From Cordilura impudica (taxonomy: Eukaryota; Arthropoda; Insecta; Diptera; Scathophagidae), in contig OY821517.1 of the NCBI GenBank assembly GCA_963682025.1, positions 295,600,344 to 295,664,343 of the forward strand: 64,000 nt of DNA. Direction: 5' to 3'. How positions within the stretch are numbered: position 1 is the first letter of the stretch; every line of letters starts with the position of its first letter. This document shows, piece by piece, positions 45,180 to 56,259 of the stretch. The position numbers were made by a program, and so were the translations under genes. The notes beneath the pieces are model-generated. The model saw only the letters and a program-made list of their open reading frames with translations, searched no databases and was not told the DNA's origin.

Positions 45180-45960
45180 CAGTAAAAATTAATGAACATA
45201 ATTGAAAATTTCATTAGCTAATTTGCAATTTCTTAAAATTTGTAATATTTAGTTGCTCCACCCTGAGATCCATCGCAGCTTTTAAGCATCGAGGCATTGA
45301 ATTTACCAAATTTTCTGTAATTTTCCCAAAACATTCCAGTTATTTTCTATATGATTTAAGTCGTGTAACTGTAGTGAGGAATAGAGTAGCCTATGAGCAT
45401 AATAATGTGCGCTGCGTGTTTGCGATCAGTTTCTTGGAAAAATCCAGTAATTTCCAAGACCCAAGTTGTTAACAGATGGTTTCACATTATCTTCCAAAAT
45501 ATTTTTATAAATATAGCGGTCCATTGTGCCTTCAATGAAAACCAAATTACCATATCCAGATGATGACATGTATTACCAAAACATAAATATACCACCTCCA
45601 TATATGTGGATAATATTCTTGTGTTGGGTTTTCTCCAAACTTTGGAACTGACGTCGCTTTCAAATATGTTGTATTTCTTCATCGGTAAATAAGTCACGTT
45701 TCCAAAAGTCCGTGTCGTTATTAATCAAAGTGGAGTTTTCGTATTTTAGTAGATAAAAGTGGATGTTTATGTGCAAATCTGTCATGGAAAGCTCTTTGAA
45801 TATTTTTTGGATGGACGTTCTCATTGGAGTATTTTTCAGTTTGTTCCGCAAGTTTTGGGTCACTAATTTTCGGAGCGAAACTTACTTCAATCTCGGCCAA
45901 ACCGAGGTTGATTTTCACTATTTCCTTTTCAATTATAGTTTCTAATAATGGTTTTTACTG
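45180..45960 (-). pseudogene. Tc1-like transposase relic
   Basis: Across frames on the minus strand: 'SSSTVKTIIRNYN' (HTH region), 'DTDFWKRDLFTDEE' (first Asp), 'KYNIFESDVSSKVWRKPNTR', 'FSLKAQWTAIFIKIFWKIM', and degraded 'RKHAAHYY' and 'DLNHIEN.W'. The order fits Tc1 family 'FTDESKYN ... KVWRKPNT ... DNDPKHTA ... DLNPIEHLW'. Many stops. Confidence 0.8.
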
Positions 45961-46242
45961 TAGAACTACTCAATTTTACCGTTGAATGAAATTTCTCCAT
46001 AATGTTTCTGCACTTTTTTGAGCTTTGTTAGCAAATTCGTTACTGAAATCAATATTTTACATTTTAAAGGTAAATAAATTTTTGAAACGCAATTTAAATG
46101 CAATGTTAGAAATATCAATACTTATAATTATACGAAAAATTTAATATCTGCTAAAAAACCGGGATCTGTATTTTTCAAGTTTTCCTAGAAGTAATAACGC
46201 TGTATGTAAATTTTAGTCCCATGTAGATTTTAGTCCAACTTA

Positions 46243-46614
46243 TCTATAGTATTAATAGGCAAGGCGATTTCTTGTGACCGATGTAAGTTTCACAGTTTTA
46301 CCCCGATTTTGACAAAATATTTATCATTTGAAAGGTATTTCTTTTAGCTGTTACCCAGATTTACAGATTTTCATTGTCTGGAGTATTTTTTTGGAGTTAT
46401 GATAGTTTAAAGTTGCTACTTACACTTACATAAAATTATACAATGTTATGTGTGTGTTTATTAAATTTGTTAATGTGTTTGTGTTAATGTGTTGAGTTTG
46501 TTTTCTTCATTTAAAATGAGTTGAATTGTGAAGCATACCTTTAGGGTCTTTATTAAATGAAAAAATACAATTTCCTAGAACTTGCACTCGAATTTCGAGT
46601 GCTGTAATCTGCTC
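46243..46614 (+). mobile_element. short Helitron, copy in Tc1 relic
   Basis: TCTATAGTATTAATAGGC start, perfect 3' palindrome CACTCGAATTTCGAGTG, ending in CTCG instead of CTAG. Confidence 0.85.
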
Positions 46615-47381
46615 GTATTTATAAATATAATTATTTAAGGCTTAAAATTTCCATGTTGTTTCTATATTTTTATTTGTTGCTAATAAACTTATTTGAAATT
46701 TTTCATTATCATAACAATTTCTCCATAATCAAAAAATAGTGCCGTATATGTAGACTTTTGTTTATAACGCACCAGCTGACGTTGTTTTGCCACGCCCACT
46801 GGTTTGATTCCTCCCATTTTTCACATAACTTCTCGCACTCATCATTCGTGAACTCACACAAAGTTTAAAGACGGTCGGGTTTACATTACTCGAGATATTT
46901 TTTTGTATGGGAGGTGCCATGCCCACTAACCCAATCCCGCCCATTTTGAAGAAAGTTTCAAGACTCCGGCCATCATAGTATTCTAGATATATCATGGTAT
47001 GTATTTACCAAGTGTGGGATGTGGTACTCCCACTTGTTTGATCCCACCCATTTTTAACCCGAATTCTCACATTAATAACTTATATATTCCTACAAAGTTT
47101 CAGTACTCTTGCTATCATAGAGCTCCCGACACATGATGTTAAAAATTTTTTGTATATGGGAGGTGCCACGCCCACTTCATTATTAATAAGAAATATAGCC
47201 TATTTTACTTTCCCAATACAAACTTACACACTGTGAAAATTTCAAGAAGATCGGTGCTATGGTTTAGCCACCTATTAATGTCAAACCCACAAACCCACAG
47301 ACAAACAAATTTTCATTTTTATATATCTACTAGCTGGACCCGGCAAACGTTGTTTTGCCCTTAATGAATTTTTTATTTTAG

Positions 47382-47680
47382 TTAGAATCTGTATATACCT
47401 ATATAAAATGTTTGACGAAGATCTCCAGATAATAAAATGAGAGCTGCACCAAATAGTCTTTCATTGCCTTTCAAATCTTTTAAAGTTCTATGTAATGCTT
47501 CTAAGGAATGTTTGTGAGCCATGGTACATTCATCCCAAATAATAATACTGCATTTTTGCAGAACTTTTGCCATACCGGAATGTTTTTTGATATTACAGAC
47601 GGCATTCTCATTTTTTTGTACGGTTAACGGTGATTTGAGTGCTGAATGAGCTGTACGACCTTTTTGGTTAGAATATTTTT
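47382..47680 (-). pseudogene. Helitron PIF1-like helicase fragment
   Basis: The frame is open upstream of the first Met: 'GRTAHSALKSPLTVQKNENA', 'VCNIKKHSGMAKVLQKC', 'SIIIWDECTMAHKHSLEALH' (Walker B, DE), 'RTLKDLKGNERLFGAALILL' and 'SGDLRQTF' (motif III). A degraded Walker A region is suggested near 47860. After 'RQTF' the gene breaks off about 70 bp before the CTAG 3' end, so motifs IV-VI are deleted. Confidence 0.92.
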
Positions 47681-48113
47681 ATATAAAAATGTTTGTGAAT
47701 TTCGTAACTTATAAAAGTTATATAAATTTGACAACTCATTATTTTTCGAACGAAAAATAAAAAAATGTTTGGCATCATCTAACACACATTTATGTACATT
47801 CTTAGTTTCATTAAAATCGCACCATAAATAAGAATATTCGAAATTGCTTTACCCCAGGGCCACCTATCGGGTCCATTTATACATACAAAAATTTCTTACG
47901 ACGAAAGATACGTACATTCTGAATTGCAGTCAAATCGCGCTGAAAATAAGGATTTTGTTTATAACTTGACCCCAACGCCAGCTAGAGGGTTAAAACTAAA
48001 AAAACACAGAAGAGCTCGAGCCGAACCTATGGTGCAAATCCTACCTCGACAGCTCTTATGGTTCCGGAGACCATTCGTTACAAGCAAATGCACCAACGTT
48101 TTTATATATATAC
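47681..48113 (-). other. decayed Helitron coding sequence
   Basis: Minus-strand pieces such as 'RKKFLYV' and a GP.GK-like stretch near 47830-47890 suggest the ATP-binding part of the helicase, too damaged to delimit. Confidence 0.35.
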
Positions 48114-48149
48114 TAGATGTAACCCGGCGAGCTTCGCTACACCCTCCCC

Positions 48150-48171
48150 CTGCCCCCCCCCCCCCCCCCCC
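48150..48171. repeat. poly(C) tract
   Basis: An almost pure C run of about 20 nt just inside a Helitron 3' end. It is striking in this AT-rich window. Confidence 0.9.
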
Positions 48172-48239
48172 ACGAATCGTTATGAGAGGACTTACGCAAA
48201 GTCCCAAGGCTCTCAATATTACAGTAATTCAAATATATC

Positions 48240-50000
48240 ACATTTAATATTAAGTTTGTGTAGGGGTGCCACGCGCATTTGTCCAATCCCGCCCTTTTTT
48301 TTGTCTGACTACTCACGTTAATAATAGATGACCTGAGACAAATTTGCAAAGCTTTCTCTATCATATTAATATATATGATATTTATAATTTACTTTGTATG
48401 GGAGGTGCCACGCCCGCTAAAAATATTTCAAGAGATTACAGCATGTAGCACTCCCATATCAGCTGTAAGACCCTGTGAAAATTTCCAGGAAGGTCAGATG
48501 AGTAGTTACGGAGATTACTTCCGACAAACAAACAAACAAACAAACAAACAAACAAACACACATAACCTCTTTATAATATTAGTATAGATTAAAAATTTAC
48601 TTTGTATGGGAGGTGGCACGTCCACTAAAAATATTTAAAAAAAAATACAGCCTGTAGCACTTCCGATATCCGCAGTAAGACTTTGTGAAAATTTCAGGAA
48701 GATCAAATAAGTAGTTACGGAAATTACCTTCTACAAACATACAAACACACATTACCTCTTTATTATGCTAGTGTAGATTATTAGAATAGATTTTTTTATT
48801 TCGATACTTGCTGATATACAATGTTTTTTGTTTTTTCATTCGGTACAACAATTATCAGGTTTTTCGGCGTTCCTAACCTGGACGTGCATGTAGCTTACTA
48901 TGAGAAGAACATGGATTTTCCAAATTTGATCTAGCAGCATTTAACTATTGGCCTTGAACTTTAAATATCATTTGGCAATTTTTCCTTTTAGCGATTTTTG
49001 CTTTTGCCCATTTTTGATTTTAAAGATTTTTGTTTTAGGGCGATTTTTATTTTTCGCGATTTTTGGGTTTGGCGAATTTTGATTTTGGTGATATATTTTC
49101 CACGACAAATCACATTGATAACTAATGAACTTGTCAAAAGACTGTCGCTTTCGTAGTGCTTCATATTTTTTATATAGGAGGTGCCACGCCCCCCTAATCC
49201 CATCCCGCCCAATTTTTATTGGAGTACTCACATTAATATCTGATGGACTCATGCAAAATGTCGAGTCCTTCCCTTTTATAGTACAACAGTTATATGATAT
49301 TAGATGTCTACTTTGCATGAGCGGTGCTACGTCCACTGCTCCGATCACGCCCATTTTTTGGTTCGACTAATCACACAAAGAACCTATAGGCTCACGCAAA
49401 GCCACAAAGCTCTCTCTTTCACAGTACTCCAGATATATGACATTAAACAGTTACTTTGCATGTGGAGTGCCACGCCCATTGGTGTGAACCCGCCAATTTT
49501 TTGTTCGACTACTCATACTAAGATCTGATATGCTCGTGCAAAGTGTCAAAGCTTCTTTTTTTAGCACACTAGTTATATGATATCATATATTTACTTTGTA
49601 CGGGCTGTGCCACGCCCACTGCTCCGATCACGCCCATTTTTTGTCTAACTAATCAAATGAATAACTTACGGGCTTACACAAAGTCCCAAGACTCTCACTA
49701 TTACAGTACTCGAGTTATATGGCATTTTATATTTACTTTGTATGGCAGGTGCCACGCCTATTGGTCCGATACTGCCCATTTTGCATCCGACTACTCACAT
49801 TAATAATAGGTGACATCGAAGAAATTTGAAAAGCTCTCCCTATCATAGTACTCAATATATGTATATGATATTAAAAATTTACTTTGTGTGGGAGGTGCCA
49901 CGCCCACCAAAAATATTTAAAAAATTATAGCCTATAGCACTTCCCATATCCGAAGTAAGACTCTGTGAAAATTTGAGGAAGATCAGATGGGTAGTTACGA
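48240..50000. repeat. ~142-bp tandem modules inside Helitron
   Basis: 'ggaggtgccacgcccac' or a variant recurs at about 48246, 48402, 48608, 49177, 49320, 49462, 49602, 49743 and 49890. The last six are spaced 140-147 bp. Each module also has 'gatcacgcccattttttg' and 'ctcacattaataa'. Between 48780 and 49140 the array is interrupted by a stretch with AAATTTTTG-type repeats (48970-49090). Confidence 0.85.
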
Positions 50001-50064
50001 AGATTACCTCCTACAAACAAACAAACAAACAAACACACATTACATCTTTATTATATTAGTATAG

Positions 50065-50435
50065 ATGTAGGTAATATTAATAGGCTGGGCGATTTCTCGA
50101 TACCGATGTTTTGTTCTACCGTTTTATCCCGATTTGGACCAAACGTATATTATTTGAAAGGTATTTCTTTTGAGCTGTTCACTAGACTCACAGATTTTTA
50201 AATTTTTTCCTTCATTTTGAATAAATTGGATTTAAAGTTGCTACTAACACATACATAATATTATACATATGCTATGTGTGTGTTTATTAAATTTCTTGAT
50301 GTGTTTATTAATGAGTTTGTTATCTTTATTCACAATAATAATAAACCAAAAAAGTGTTGGTTTATGAATTGGATAAGTGGAGAAATAAAGTTGCCTAGAA
50401 ATTGCACTCGAATTTCGAGCGCTGGAATTTGCTAG
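50065..50435 (+). mobile_element. short Helitron, copy h
   Basis: Family interior from 'gtaatattaataggctgggc', hairpin 'cactcgaatttcgagcg', CTAG|T end. It lies directly against the 5' end of the minus-strand Helitron. Confidence 0.8.
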
Positions 50436-51761
50436 TATAGATAAATAACTTTAGGAATCTGGCATTTCTCCATATTCTACAGAATCTTTAAGGCTGAACT
50501 CTCAATATTGGAACAGTTTTTCCTTTAATGTTCCAAACCTTTCACGCGAACTTACTCCTAAATCTACCCTCGCTGTATTAACATATTCATACTGCTTTTA
50601 TATAAGTTACCCCAAATTAATTAAAATTTATCACTTAAGTAATAAGATTAAAGACGATTTATTTAATAATACATTAATTGTGGTTGATATTTGGTACGCC
50701 AGAAATACCCAGAAAAAATTGCAATAAATTAATATGATCCAACAATGCAATAATGAAATTAAGAGTGATTTAAGGTAAAATACAAACACAAACAAAAATT
50801 AAAACACAAAAAGAAAAAGAAAAAGAAAAAAAAAGAAAAAAACGTTAAAGACATTTTTTGATTTATAATGATGGCTTTTACTTTCATTTCGAAAATGAAA
50901 ATCATGTTTTTTTTCGAAGATTTTTTAATCTTCATTTATTTGTTTTCTTGATATCAGAACCATTAATGCAAAACATGAAAAAACATGAAGAAGAAGATCA
51001 AAAGAAAAAGGCCAAATTATGAATTGAAATAACATGGGGCATATGCCATGTTTAACATGGGCTTATAAACACACACAATTATGTACGAGTATGTATGTCT
51101 GTCAGTATATTTTTCACCGGCCATAAGGGTCACTCATATTTGTTTAGGTTATCTGATAAATCATTTACATGTGGATTATGATGCATGTTTAAGTTGTGTA
51201 AGGAAATTAATTGAAATTTCTAAGTTTTTCAAAAGGTATCATGGTTTAATATAAATGCCAGCCTAATGTACTTCCATGAAAATGATAACAGTATAGACGA
51301 TGCCATATTTAAACTTTATCAATTAAATGGGTCTTCTTCAAAAAGGTTATACATGTTTGACCCGCTTTTTCCACATTCGAACAATAATAACCGCATTCAA
51401 AATATAATGCGATCCTTAAGTACATGCTGTTGTCGTTGGAGTTTTTTTTTCTTTCTTTTCTTACGATCATTAATTTATTTCTCTGGATCGATAGTGTTGA
51501 CGTCATTTTCTTTCATTCATTCACATCGCCAGTAAGCCAACTGAGTGGTAGTCACTTAGCCAGCTAGCCAGCATCTCAACCAGATGCAAATTTGTTATCT
51601 TATGTTGTTGTTGTTTTTTTATGATTATGGCATAATAATATTTATTCGGTATTTCATTCCAATTCAACCTCTTTATTCACATGAAAGTAAAATTAATGCC
51701 ATTATATTTGTTGGCTTCTTACTTTTTACACCCTACACAAATGGCATGAGTAGCAGGAATG
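50436..51761. other. long spacer, no gene seen
   Basis: A-rich (GAAAAA and ACAAAC runs at 50780-50850). Apparent ORFs at 51266-51535 and 51584-51778 show no recognisable domains. Confidence 0.4.
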
Positions 51762-51899
51762 GGTCTTTGCGACACTAAAGGATAATAAAACAAGTAAGAA
51801 AATTATAGGTCTTTGCGACACTAAAGGATAATAAAACAAGTAAGAAAATTATAGGTCTTTGCGACACTAAAGGATAATAAAACAAGTAAGAAAACTATA
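51762..51899. repeat. 46-bp unit repeated three times
   Basis: 'ggtctttgcgacactaaagg' + 'ataataaaa' + 'caagtaagaaaattata' occurs at 51762, 51808 and 51854 with almost no changes. The last 17 bp of each unit are the terminus of the 780-bp repeat that begins at 51882. Confidence 0.95.
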
Positions 51900-52659
51900 G
51901 TTGGTCTAGACGATACCCTATACCATGCGTTTAGAGACTCTATCTCTTAGGCCAAACTAACTGGACATAGGAAATAAGCATAAACCAAATTTGAGTGGGA
52001 TTTTTATTAATTTTTTTGGCTGCAGATATGAAAAAGTTCGTATCGGGTGCTATATTTATATGGGGACTAGGCCCAAAATTGGACCGATCCTGACCATGTT
52101 TGGTAAAGTCTCTTGTATTATGCAAAAATATATACAAACCAAATTTGAGAAAAATCTGTTCAATATTTTTGTTTATTGATAGATTTAAGTGAAGATCGGG
52201 AAACAGCTCTATATAGGGTCTATGAGTGAGAGTTGTCCCATAGGGATCATTTTTGGACTACTCATTAATAGATGTAATAAACGCATACAAACCCAATTTG
52301 AGTAAGATCTATATGACAATTTGGATCTTATGGCAATTTATATCGATTTCATAGGGGTCATTTGTATGGGGGCTAGGTCTGCACATGGACCGATTCTCAC
52401 CAATTTCAATAGCATTCATTCCATGGCCAATAACAGCTTATATACCAAATTTCATTAAAATATATTCATATTTGCGACCTGCAGTTTGATTACAAGGTTT
52501 ACATGGACACACAGACGGACGGACGGACATCGTTAAATCGAATCAGATAGTGATTCGATCGGTATAATAAAAGATGGGTCTAGGTCAAATATTTTTGGTA
52601 GTTATAAACAGCAGGACAAAGTCATTATACCCAAACCACATAGTGGTATAGGGTATAAT
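51882..52659 (-). mobile_element. 780-bp interspersed repeat, copy 6
   Basis: 'caagtaagaaaactatag' to 'ccacatagtggtataggg'. The terminal palindrome is reduced to 'ggtctagacgatacc'. Confidence 0.88.
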
Positions 52660-53057
52660 GAAAGTTAGACGTTTAGTTTTCAGCTCAAGCAGTGACTGGG
52701 ATGGAATGGACGGGCATACAAGAATATGTGAAAAACCATTTATGTCTTTTTGATGCTGAGCCTAAAATTCCTTAGAGTGAAATATGGAGCATAAAAGAAT
52801 ATAAATATCTATCAAGCAAAAATATAACGATACAGTCCACATAAGTTATAATGCCTCGACGGGACGACCGGGAAATAGAATTCCTTATAGATGATTGTCG
52901 TAATATCCGCGGTAAAAAAATGCTTCAGGAGGCAAAATAATATATTTGCAAAATAACTCTTACAGACACTTTCTCCATATTTAATTCGAAACTATCGGAA
53001 ATACCTTAATAAATCGATTTCAGACTAATACATACACCAAACCATAGAATTTAATTA
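52660..53057. other. spacer
   Basis: A 30-codon frame at 52852-52941 ('MPRRDDREIEFLIDDCRNIR') has no recognisable identity. Nothing else seen. Confidence 0.35.
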
Positions 53058-53595
53058 CACTGTGCGACAAATGGTAGGGATCAGTGATCGAAATGGGATG
53101 AAACCACAGGGGAAGTTATATCGGTAAAAAAAAGTTATACGTGTCCTGGCGTTTCGCTGGGTCACGTCTAGGAATCGAGATATATCAATTTAAACTTAGT
53201 AAGTATCGTATAGGCGAATTTGTCACGTTTTGGGCTCTTTTGTTTGACATAACTCGAGAACTACTAGTCCGATTTTGATGAAACAAATTTAGAAAAATTA
53301 AGAATTACAATTCCTTTAATCTGTTCATATAACGTTTCGCTACATAAGCAACAGTTTCGAAGTTATAAATAAATGTAGGAAGAAAAAAAAAGAAAAAAAA
53401 TAAATGTATGAGAAAAAAAAAGTATTTTTTGCCTAAAAAATTAAATTTTTTTTAAATTCATGCAAAATCCAAAACGGAAAAAAGTGTCAAGTCCTACTAC
53501 TTTCACGTAAAGCCACATAACCTATGAACAAAATGAGGCATAGATCATGAAAATCGATATACGCGATATACGATCGTAAATCGATGAACGCATAA
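53058..53595 (+). repeat. left long inverted end of the transposon
   Basis: Pairs with 58415-58895 in inverted orientation. The arms are diverged by substitutions and indels but collinear, ending with the 'atgaaaatcgat' / 'atcgattttcat' pair. Confidence 0.85.
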
Positions 53596-53830
53596 ATTTA
53601 TTTTCGTTTGCATGCTCCCTTTACTTTCTTGCGCCTACTTGTTCAGAGTTTGTATCGGATGAGCATCTGTCTTCATCTGGCATGGCCACTTGATGGAAGC
53701 GTTCGCCATGCCCATCCGACTCTGAGGTAGCTGCTTGCTAAAGTAATCGAGATGGTGATGCAAGAAGTGAATTTTGAGACACATGTTCACTCCAACTTTC
53801 TGGAAGTATTCCAACATATTATGCCGTTTT
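53596..53830 (-). pseudogene. long-TIR transposase, C-terminal part
   Basis: Minus strand: 'MLEYFQKVGVNMCLKIHFLH' and 'HHLDYFSKQL', then after a frameshift 'SESDGHGERFHQVAMPDEDR'. Relatives I remember read 'CNMSLKIHFLHSHLDFFPEN' and 'SDEQGERFHQD'. The Glu of GERFHQ is the likely third catalytic residue. Confidence 0.7.
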
Positions 53831-54320
53831 CTTTTCTGACAAAAAATGTCGCCCTTTTTTGCCCTTTTTTCGAAAAGTGTATTTTTTTATATATTCTGAA
53901 TTAAGAGCAGCCTTATCTTATATATCAATCGAAAGGTCTCAAAGTCGAGCCCTCATAAATCACAAAAGATTCGAGCCATTGACTTCTTTCAGGTCATAGT
54001 GGGAGAATATTTCCCCATTGTTCCCCTTTTTTGAATATTTTCACCCTATGACTTCCAAGAGGATAATAATCAAATTTTTTTTTGTAGTTATTTATGAACA
54101 CAGCACTTTGAGACCTTTCGATTAATATATAATACAAGGTTGCTCTTAATTCAGAATATATAAAAAAATACACTTTTCCAAAAGAGGGCAAAAAAGGGCG
54201 AAATTTTTTGTCAGAAAAAAAAAACGGCGTTAGTCACAAGAGCGCAGTAATTGTGTGCTTGCTTACTTCCCAAACAAATTGTATGACTTTCTTCACTGCC
54301 CTCCACGCAATGTAATCATT
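53831..54320 (-). pseudogene. long-TIR transposase, decayed stretch
   Basis: A ~300-bp inverted pair lies inside: 'ttttttatatattctgaatt' at 53884 and its complement near 54160, and 'cctttcgat' pairs around 53930/54115. Only 'AWRAVKKVI' near the U6-LINE junction resembles the gene. The inverted pair may be a separate small insertion. Confidence 0.4.
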
Positions 54321-55911
54321 TTTTTTTATTTATTTACTATCAATAAGTCATTGAGTTTCTTATTTCTAAAACAATTTTGAGTTACTATTGTTAAGATATT
54401 ACAGCAAATAATTACATAATTTATTAATATAAGTTAGCATTTCTTAAACATATTATTCTAGTATATAGCAAAAAGATAGTATGTAAAAACCTACATATAA
54501 AAAAAAATTAAAATAAAAATGGAGCTTTGAAAGGTTTTTATTAAACAAAAGTACTAATTGAGTCTATACCAGAGTGTATAGAGTCCATGCTATGTAAACC
54601 TCTCAAATGGGCAAAATTGGACCTTCTGCATCTATAATTGAATGCCAGTGTCATATCCTTAATTAACGTTTCGATAGTTTTTTGTCCTGTCATTCTATGC
54701 AATTCTATAGTGGGAAATCGTCTTGGTAAATTAAGTATTATCTTAAAATTTTTATTTTGAATTATTTGAACACGTTTTTTTTTTTTAATACTCAGTTTCG
54801 ATTTTCTATTAAGAAGAGGATACAGACTTCGACCACAACGAACTGCTCGTAAAGAAACATTTATCAAATGTTCCTTGAAAGTCAGTTTTTCATCTAGTGT
54901 TATGCCAAGATATTTAATTGATTTTGAGAAAGCAATTTCCGTTCCCTCTAGAAACAATTTAAGGGAGGGATTTCTCTTAGGAGATTTATTAAACGGAAAC
55001 AATATCGCCTGAGATTTCTCTTCGTTAATTTTAATTTTCCACTTGGTGAAGTATTTAGATGCGGAGACAAAGGCCTTTTGCATACGCTTTACAACAGCAT
55101 TCGAAACCTTTCCGTCTGAAATGAACGCGCTGTCGTCGGCATAAAAAGCCACGTCATTACCTGCCGATAATTTGAAGTCAGAAATGTAAATATTATAGAG
55201 CAGTGGAGATAAAACGGAACCCTGTGGCTCCCCTGCTGGTATATATTTATCAGCTGAACGAGCCCTGGCCACTTCGACTACAAATGATCTATCAGAGAGA
55301 AAGCTTTTAATTAATTTTATTAGGTTTAATGGGCAGTGAAATTTATGAAGCTTGTATATAAGCCCATTATGCCAAATTGAGTCAAAAGCTTTTTCTATGT
55401 CGAGGAAGAGTACTCCTCTGTGGAGTAACGTCTATTCTTATTGGCTTTTACCATGTTCACTTCACGTTTTAACTGGTGGGTAGTAGAATGTTGAGCTCTA
55501 AATCCATATTGGCAGTTATGGAGAAGATTATTTTCATCGACGAAATTGCTCAGTCTTTTCAATATATTTTTTTCAAAAATTTTATCCAGAGAGCTCGGTA
55601 AACTGATTGGCCTGTAGCTCGATGGTATATTTGGGTCCTTACCACTTTTAGCAATGGCAATAACTTTCGCCTTTTTAAATCCTCTTGGGAAATGGCCATT
55701 CTGAATACAAAAATTATAAAATTTAACCAAGAATTCGTAAGCTGCACTTGGAAGTTTCTTCAGGACCAAGTTGGTTATTTTATCCAAACCAGGGGACTTT
55801 GAGTTTAAAAATGTGGAACGCTTCACGATTTTGCATGTCATCCTTGCGCACGGGCCATGCTAATCTTCTCTGTATTGTTCCAATTTTAGTATATGTTCTG
55901 CCGAAGCAAGA
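54321..55911 (-). mobile_element. U6 snRNA-LINE chimeric retrocopy
   Basis: Minus-strand order: a full-length U6 sequence, directly joined to a 5'-truncated Jockey-type LINE, then an A-rich tail (54321-54336), all inside one 16-bp target duplication. The single duplication shows both parts were inserted together, as expected when reverse transcriptase switches template from LINE RNA to U6 RNA. Confidence 0.93.
54541..55806 (-). pseudogene. Jockey-type LINE reverse transcriptase, 5'-truncated
   Basis: Starts inside the RT domain at 'LNSKSPGLDKITNLVLKKLP', then 'VIAIAKSGKDPNIPSSYRPI', 'CQYGFRAQHSTTHQL', a +1 frameshift near 55420, 'GVLFLDIEKAFDSIWHNGLI' (catalytic Asp), 'AGEPQGSVLSPLLYNIYISD', 'VAFYADDSAFISD' (catalytic YADD), 'SIKYLGITLDEKLTFKEHL' and a typical C-terminus ending 'SGIDSISTFV'. 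Apart from the one frameshift and the truncation it is well preserved, so the insertion is fairly young. In one frame it reads on into the antecedent U6 sequence, which is accidental. Confidence 0.92.
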
Positions 55912-55913
55912 AC
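55807..55913 (-). ncRNA. U6 snRNA retro-pseudogene
   Basis: 107 nt, full U6 length, from GTTCTTGCTTCGGCAGAAC to GCGTTCCACATTTTT. The ACAGAGA box and the AGC triad (AGATTAGCATGG) are intact. Against the fly U6 I remember there are about three substitutions (after GGAAC, in the GGCCC run and in GACAYGC). It lacks a U6 promoter: the 5' flank is transposon coding sequence. It is therefore a retrocopy, not a transcribed gene. Confidence 0.95.
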
Positions 55914-55927
55914 GCAATGTAATCATT

Positions 55928-56259
55928 ACTGACTAAAGCCTTGATGAAATTTTTTACGATTCACAGTTTGAAATGTAGAGGGGGCCTGTGGACGTTCTCC
56001 ATTGGCAAGAGTGGATCATTTACGCAGTTGTATTCTTTCTCCGTTGGATCTCGAGCAAGCCGGTCAGGCGTTTCGTATTGGTTTCCTTTAAATCGGGTAT
56101 CCCACGGACACAAGAAACACATGTTTTTCGTATATCCTCCTTGGAGACCTCTTAGCATCGCCACGACTTTCAGATCACAACTGATCCGCTACATGGGATC
56201 AGTGTAGCAAACTTTATCCAATATTATTTTCATTGAATCGTATGTTTCATTCATATCTA
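55928..56259 (-). pseudogene. long-TIR transposase, middle part
   Basis: Minus strand: 'IDMNETYDSMKIILDKV', 'ISCDLKVVAMLRGLQGGYTK' (second catalytic Asp likely in CDLKVV), 'NMCFLCPWDTRFKGNQYE' (CxxC-type, CFLC.WDSR in relatives) and 'NDPLLPMENVHRPPLHFKL'. One stop precedes 'ISCDLK'. I recognise this as a family of unnamed arthropod and cnidarian proteins; its link to inverted repeats here points to a transposase. Confidence 0.75.

Larger units (their letters stand above)
44974..46766 (-). mobile_element. Tc1-like transposon relic
   Basis: Left end CAGTTAAAGACAAAAGTCTACGTAC preceded by TA. Near 46740-46766 lies the imperfect inverted counterpart ('gtagacttttgtttataacg'). The right end merges with a Helitron 3' end, so the TA on that side is lost. 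The decayed transposase lies at 45180-45960 and a short Helitron is inserted at 46243-46614. Confidence 0.7.
46767..50056 (-). mobile_element. complex of minus-strand Helitrons
   Basis: At least three nested or tandem elements. Minus-strand 5' ends (TCTAYA...TAATA) lie near 47330, 48590, 48778 and 50056, each beside a (TTTG)n run. CTAG-type 3' ends lie at 46755-46785, 47334 ('ggcaaaacaacgtttgcc' hairpin) and 48114 ('gcgaagctcgc' hairpin). Between them are modules of about 142 bp and one helicase remnant. Confidence 0.75.
54305..55927. repeat. 16-bp target duplication of the U6-LINE chimera
   Basis: ACGCAATGTAATCATT at 54305-54320 and 55912-55927. The last two bases next to U6 could also belong to the U6 5' end. 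Confidence 0.93.

Noticed and set aside
53831..54240. Inverted pair inside the long-TIR element as its true ends
   Set aside because: The pair (around 53884 and 54175) is internal, short and flanked by decayed transposase. The outer CACTGTGCGAC arms are longer and enclose the whole gene.
55395..55841. ORF starting inside the U6 sequence ('MTCKIVKRSTF') as the true N-terminus of the LINE protein
   Set aside because: Those residues are the U6 3' half read in frame; the LINE begins at 'LNSKSPG'.
55807..55913. Functional U6 snRNA gene
   Set aside because: No proximal sequence element or TATA box can be placed upstream, because the 5' flank is target-site duplication and transposon sequence, and the 3' end runs into LINE.
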